From Crocodylus rhombifer (Eukaryota > Chordata > Crocodylia > Crocodylidae): DNA of 64,000 bases. The position numbers and the translations under genes were made by a program. Under the pieces are notes generated by a model. The model was not told the DNA's origin. It saw only the letters and a program-made list of their open reading frames with translations, and ran no database searches. The stretch covers positions 248,001 to 312,000 of the forward strand of contig JAVSML010025531.1 of the NCBI GenBank assembly GCA_038503035.1. The letters are read 5' to 3'. How positions within the stretch are numbered: the stretch's first letter is position 1; every line of letters starts with the position of its first letter. Shown one piece after another: positions 58,959-64,000 of the stretch.

Positions 58959-59030
58959 ATAGAATCATAGAAAATTAGGGTTGGAAGAGACTTCAGGTGG
59001 TCATCTAGTCCAACCTCCTGCTCAAAGCTT
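58959..59030 (-). mobile_element. Very short CR1 3' end
   Basis: ATAGAATCATAGAAAATTAG followed by 'ggttggaagagacttcaggtggtcatctagtccaacctcctgc' is the classic CR1 3' consensus in minus orientation; only about 70 bp inserted. Confidence 0.8.
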
Positions 59031-60437
59031 CACTGGAATTACTGGAATGACTTTTTATTTAGATTAATGTACCTGACACCAGTGTTTCTATTGAATTTCT
59101 ATGTCCCCATATTGGGAACATTAGACACTTGAAGAGCTTTCACCATTTTCTTGGTCAGACCATCATCAGAATGCATAGTAGTTTCATCTCTGTCTCCTAC
59201 TGTGGAGATTTTCCTTTAGGCAGAATACTGAATCCTAACCGTATGGCCTGTCAGTCCTTGCAGATTCATGGAGGTCCAGGCTTGTTCACAATAAATTTCT
59301 ACTCTTTTTAGTTGACTTTGAGTCTCTAATATTACTACTGTAGCAGAAAACTCCAACCGAACCTTGTTGGCAGGACTCCTACAGACTTGAGAGTCCTTTA
59401 GAGTAGGACTTCCATGGTGAGAGGTGAAGCATCAAAACATAATAAGTTAGAAGCTAGGAACTGGACCTAGTGATGGACATTCCTTCCCACCTCACTTGTT
59501 AATTGCTGCTGCTCTCTCCCTTGTTTTGGGGATAGGAGAAATAATTTGAAAAATACCTTTTTTTCTAGGAGATGCTCATTGATCCATTTGTGAGCAAATC
59601 CTTCAGACTGGAATATTAGAAGTATGACTTGACCTAATGATGTGAACCATCAATACTTCTACAAATGTTTACTCTTCATTTACAAACTACAGCAGTTTTC
59701 TGTGCTGACATCAGCTTTGGACTGTTGAGAGTTCAGTTATTTAAAAATGCATTTTGTCAAGATGCCTATTAACTCTGTTGGGATGCTTGCTGAGATTTTT
59801 TTTTTCTGTAATTTCATTAAGTGGGTTCTCTTAGTTATCTTCGAATATAATTTTTTATTGATTTTTTGTTAAAGGAATTGTGTCTTTTTTGGTATTTGAA
59901 AAGTGGAAAAGCCTCTTTGGCTTTCAAAAATATATATATATTTCAGTTTATGACATTTTATGTCAGGAGTCCTGCAGTTTTTTTTTTTGCTACTTGACTA
60001 TGTGTGTTCCTATAACTACCACAGAGACTTTTCTCCCTATTTTTATTTTCTTAATTTTTGGCAGTGATTGAATGCTTTTCATGCAACTCAAATGGAATGA
60101 TTTTAAAAGATATTTTAATTCATTTGGCTAAACTTCAGAAATAATGCTGTCAGTCACAGAAATATTTTACTTTGTCACTCTTTTTTGAAAATAAATGTTG
60201 CTATATTTGCTATATTTTCCCTTCAGAAATGGGAAAAGAATAAGAAATGAGTTTATATGGGACTAGATATTAGAAGCCAGTGCTAGTACATTGATCTTTT
60301 AAAAGTGAAAGCGGTATACAGAATTAGTTTAAATAAGTTTATTTTTAATTGAACATTAAATTAAAGCAGAAAAGCAAATGCAAATTTAGGCTGCATCAAC
60401 AGGAATATTAAGTGTAAGACAATGAATGTGATAGTGC
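59031..60437. other. Anonymous AT-rich DNA
   Basis: No gene or repeat recognised. Confidence 0.5.
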
Positions 60438-60797
60438 CATTCAGTACTAGTTAAGCTTTATCTAGAATATTGTATGCAACCCTGGGCTCCATACTTTAAG
60501 AAGGATGCAAAAAATGGTGACAAAAATGAGAGGCAGGTGACAAAAATGATAAGAAGGCTGGAAGCCAGTCATACATGGAAAGGTAGAGAGAACTAGGCAT
60601 GTTTAGTTTGGAGAAAAAGCAATTAAGTGGGGACATGATAGCAGTCTTCAAACTTTTGAAAGGCTGCTGTAAGAAAGTTGAACATCCTTAGAGGTTTTTT
60701 AAGACTTGGGTAGACAAAGCCGTGGCTGGGATGATTTAGATGGGGGACTAGATGACCTCCTGAGGTCCCTTTAAATTCTAATTTTCTATGATTCTAT
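60438..60797 (+). mobile_element. CR1 3' fragment
   Basis: Translates in part as LEYCMQPWAPYFKKDA, the ORF2 C-terminal hallmark, and ends 'gatgacctcctgaggtccctttaaattctaattttctatgattctatga' with the CR1 octamer tail. Frame is lost in several places. Confidence 0.75.
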
Positions 60798-60814
60798 GAA
60801 CAACTTTTCTCCCT

Positions 60815-61058
60815 TGTTGTAGAGAAAAACTGCAGTAAAGTTGATTTATATTGGATAACAGGAAAAAAGTTATTGTTAGAACAGGTCAGCACTGGAATAA
60901 ACTACCCAGGGAAATTGTGGAATCTCCTAAACTGCAGGGTTTCAAGAGGAGACAGATTGAGCATTGGAGAGGGGTTTTTTGGAAGCAGCATTCTTATATT
61001 TGAGCAGGGGGTTGGATCAGAAGACTCTTGAAGTCCCTTTAAGTCCTATTATTCTATT
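60815..61058 (+). mobile_element. Second CR1 3' fragment, directly downstream
   Basis: The text 'gttagaacaggtcagcactggaataaactacccagggaaattgtggaatctcc' and a tail 'agtcctattattctatt' show another CR1 end in the same orientation. The first fragment may have inserted into this one. Confidence 0.65.
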
Positions 61059-63911
61059 GTAAGGTTTGCATTTATAGGGAAACCCAAATCAAGCATTTAA
61101 GTTGTTATTACAAAGTTTCAAACTGCTATAGGAAAAATGAAATAAGTTATAAAAGACCTCAACTCTTCAGGAAATCATGATGCACAACTGTTCTTCAAAT
61201 GACATGGAAGTTCAAAAGAAAAAGAAGAAAAATATCTTGGCAATGAAATGATTCAGTGGTGGAAAGTGGGTTTGAATGAGGAAACTAAAGGAGTAGGGTA
61301 AGTGAGGGATGTGAGAATGAAGAGAGAATGTATTGTTCCAGTGCTGGGTGGACTGCGCAAGCCACTTGAGAGCTACAGATGCATATTGATGAAGGGAGAC
61401 AAAATATGGTGTGTTATAGTTGTACATAGTCAAAGTTTCAGGGTAGTGCTAGGAGTTAGTTGTTGGTGAAATAAGAGAATTTAAGACCCATCAAGTATGC
61501 AGAAAGGAAATATGTGAAAAGTTGTAGACTCCATATTTTACTAATGTAAATCAGTGAGAAGAGATGTTTTCCTTTTTCTTTTCTGCTTTATCCCTTGCTT
61601 GAGAGCTAGTTCTACAATATCTTAATTCCTGCAGATGTTACATAAAATTACTGTCAAAAACCTAAAACTTTAACTTGGACTTTGCAATGAGATATAATTA
61701 GATATTTGACAAATAAGTACCTATCAGAAGTAACACTTGTTTGTTTTATACATCTGCTTCAGGCACTAAAAGCTCATGAAAGGAAAAGTACTGTTTCTAC
61801 TGCACAGCTACAATAAATGGACTATATACTGGGGGTGATCTGTGGGGACTGAAATGGAAAAGCTGTCTTATAAATACCAGAACTGCTTTAAGCCTTTTAC
61901 TTCAATCTGGAGAACATAGTTGGTTGGGAACTTTTGACAAAACATTTTTCTGCTGGAAAGTAACAATCCAGCAAAACAAAACCAGTCCTGGTATTTGGAG
62001 GTAGGAGATCCAAATTTTAAACCCTTCTCTAAATAGCAGATGTAGGGATCTACAGTGCTTATGTATATAGACCACATGTGATTTCAAAAATCTATTTCCT
62101 TTTAGGTAACTGAGCTGGATCGGTACTGATGCCTCTAGCCTTCTCCATCCCCAAGCATGTATGAGGAGTATACTTGCTCCTAGTGTAGCTCAGCTAGCAA
62201 TAGTTTCCTTTTATTACTGAATACCAAATGAGCCTTAATTTATTTTGAAAAGAGCATCAAAAAGGATATTTATTTGGATTTAACTAGTTTATTGGTTATT
62301 TAGCTTGTCTTCTCATTTCCAGAAAGATGAGTCTTGTATAGGCAGCAAGTGAATGTTTTTTCTTCTCATTTTAGTTTCCATGTACATACCATGCAAAACT
62401 ACTATATAACTTGTGCTCCCTAAAGTTGGTGCCGAAAATAGAGAAGCATTATATTGGTATCTGAGATTGTTGATTATTCAGATGTACTTTTTTAATGATG
62501 TGATCATAAAGAATATGTTTTAAAGATGAACTACAAGGAAAAAATAGTCAATATAAAAAGCTACTGAGATAAATTTAGCCCTAATAGAAGTAGGCATATT
62601 TCCAGTTAACTTGTATTGGAATTGTACCTGTTTACACTGGGACTCAATTTTTGGATTGTATTTTAGGTTCTATGGCTTTGTAATTTTAAGTTTTGTTCAT
62701 ATTTTGGAGGAAAGATACACATTTGTGAATGCACGTGTGTGTTAAAAAACAAGAAATTAAGCAAACCATATCTCCTTTTGTATGGTGGTATTGGAAACAT
62801 AATGCATAATAATGATTGGACTGACAGCATGATAATGTTTCTCATAGATGTTTTGTCTGTGAGCAGTCAGTGCTCTTTTCTTCTGGTAGAATAATGTCTT
62901 TGTTATATATTATTTCTTGTCATGTTCTTCAGTTTAAAAGAGGTTGTTTCAGTAAATACAAAGACAACACTAAAGATCTTATTGATGTTTCCTGAAGACA
63001 GATAAAGTGTATAGTCATTAAAGTGATATTATGGTTCTTAAGAAAAGTTGGGTGCTGAATATACACAGCAACAATTAAAAAAAAATACAGGTTGAAATGT
63101 ACTCTTCACAGAGGTCTAATGCCAGAAATATATCTTGATTAAATGGCATTTGCTAAATTCTATAAAATACTGAACTGCATCAACTTCCAGTAAGAAACAA
63201 TGGGAGATGAAGCTCCTTGTACTTTGCATAAGGAGCTGAGTACCCATCACAATTTGGCCCAAACTGTGTTGAACTGAATGGTTTAAAAATCAGTATTGGG
63301 AACTGAGATAAATATTTCATTTTGCACTTTTTAAAAAGAAAACTTTGGAATTGTTTTTGATATTGCCTTTCAGTTGTACATAGATTTACATACAGCATCT
63401 AGATCTGTGTGAATATTCTCACTGCTATCAACTGGGCTAGCGAACCTATTCCCAAAAGACTGGTGCACCATACAAAGCATTAAATGTTTTTGCTTATAGA
63501 GCAAATCTCTGATATTGCATGTCTTTAGATCTCATTTCCTGCTCACTGTCTACTTACCCAGAGTGTAATTTGGAGAGCAGTTTGTCATTGTGGTGACATT
63601 TGTTTATAAACATGAGTGTGTTAAATGCAAAATAACTACATTAATGAAACATTGTGGCTGATATTTACACACACATAAGTCAAGACATTCAAAATAATGA
63701 TTCCCACAACTACCATAACTAGTTTCTTGGCTTATGCTGGGAACAGTAATTTGTATTACTCTCTATGTAAGCATTTATGTCTAATTAAGCACTCCTGGTA
63801 TTAAATTCTCTGGTAAGATAACCTGTTTTCTGTGTTACATGCAGTATGAAGTTGTGCTGAAATTTTAATGGAATTGTAATTTACCCAACAAAGCAAGTCA
63901 ATATCTTACCA
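61059..63911. other. Anonymous AT-rich DNA
   Basis: Nearly 3 kb without a supported gene or repeat. Confidence 0.5.
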
Positions 63912-64000
63912 CAGTGGTTCTTAACCTTTTTAGACTCAAGTCACCCCTCTTTAGACACAAAGCACCCCTCTGTAACTTGTATGAATTGAGTGAAATTGCA
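63912..64000. mobile_element. hAT left end, cut by window edge
   Basis: CAGTGGTTCTTAACCTTTTT is the typical left terminus of a vertebrate hAT element; the rest lies beyond the window. Confidence 0.6.

Overview
This window looks like non-coding (intergenic or intronic) DNA from a reptile nuclear genome, most likely a crocodilian, with a turtle as the main alternative. The reasons are the abundance of CR1 LINEs, including one nearly intact copy, mixed with many decayed hAT and pogo-like DNA transposons, two long solo LTRs and remnants that look Penelope-like, all in AT-rich, CpG-poor background. The species call is inference from repeat content. I found no host exon, tRNA, rRNA, CRISPR array or prokaryotic gene. 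Every long open frame lies in a transposable element, in low-complexity DNA, or antisense to a LINE.

Layout. 1-7.96 kb: mostly anonymous DNA with a hairpin repeat, an old hAT and a MITE. 7.96-10.14 kb: a 2.2-kb solo LTR (+). 10.7-11.4 kb: a candidate DNA transposon. 12.8-18.1 kb: a pile-up of four CR1 insertions, one of them (+) retaining almost all of ORF2 as a pseudogene. 18.1-24 kb: a truncated hAT, a MITE, a hAT with a perfect target duplication, a GC-rich block with a second copy of the hairpin repeat, and a foldback element. 24.06-28.66 kb: the centrepiece, an almost full-length CR1 (-) with 5' UTR, intact ORF1 (SGNH esterase) and ORF2 (endonuclease plus reverse transcriptase) broken by one frameshift. 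29.9-33.1 kb: two non-autonomous hAT elements, the larger (1.85 kb) carrying Penelope-like material. 35.3 kb: an inverted-repeat element with two decayed hammerhead-like motifs. 40.6 kb: a pogo/Tigger-like MITE. 41.3 kb: a short minisatellite, followed by another hammerhead-like remnant. 47.4-50.0 kb: a cluster of foldback, MITE, a ~150-170 bp satellite array and a hAT end. 50.5-53.6 kb: a long decayed CR1 (-). 54.45-56.78 kb: a second copy of the solo LTR, inverted. 57-64 kb: anonymous DNA with small CR1 and hAT pieces.

How the parts relate. The only proteins with recognisable function are CR1 proteins: ORF1 (nucleic-acid binding/esterase) and ORF2 (nicking and target-primed reverse transcription). 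The non-autonomous DNA elements depend on transposases encoded elsewhere. Boundaries marked as approximate were set by eye from internal comparison between copies.
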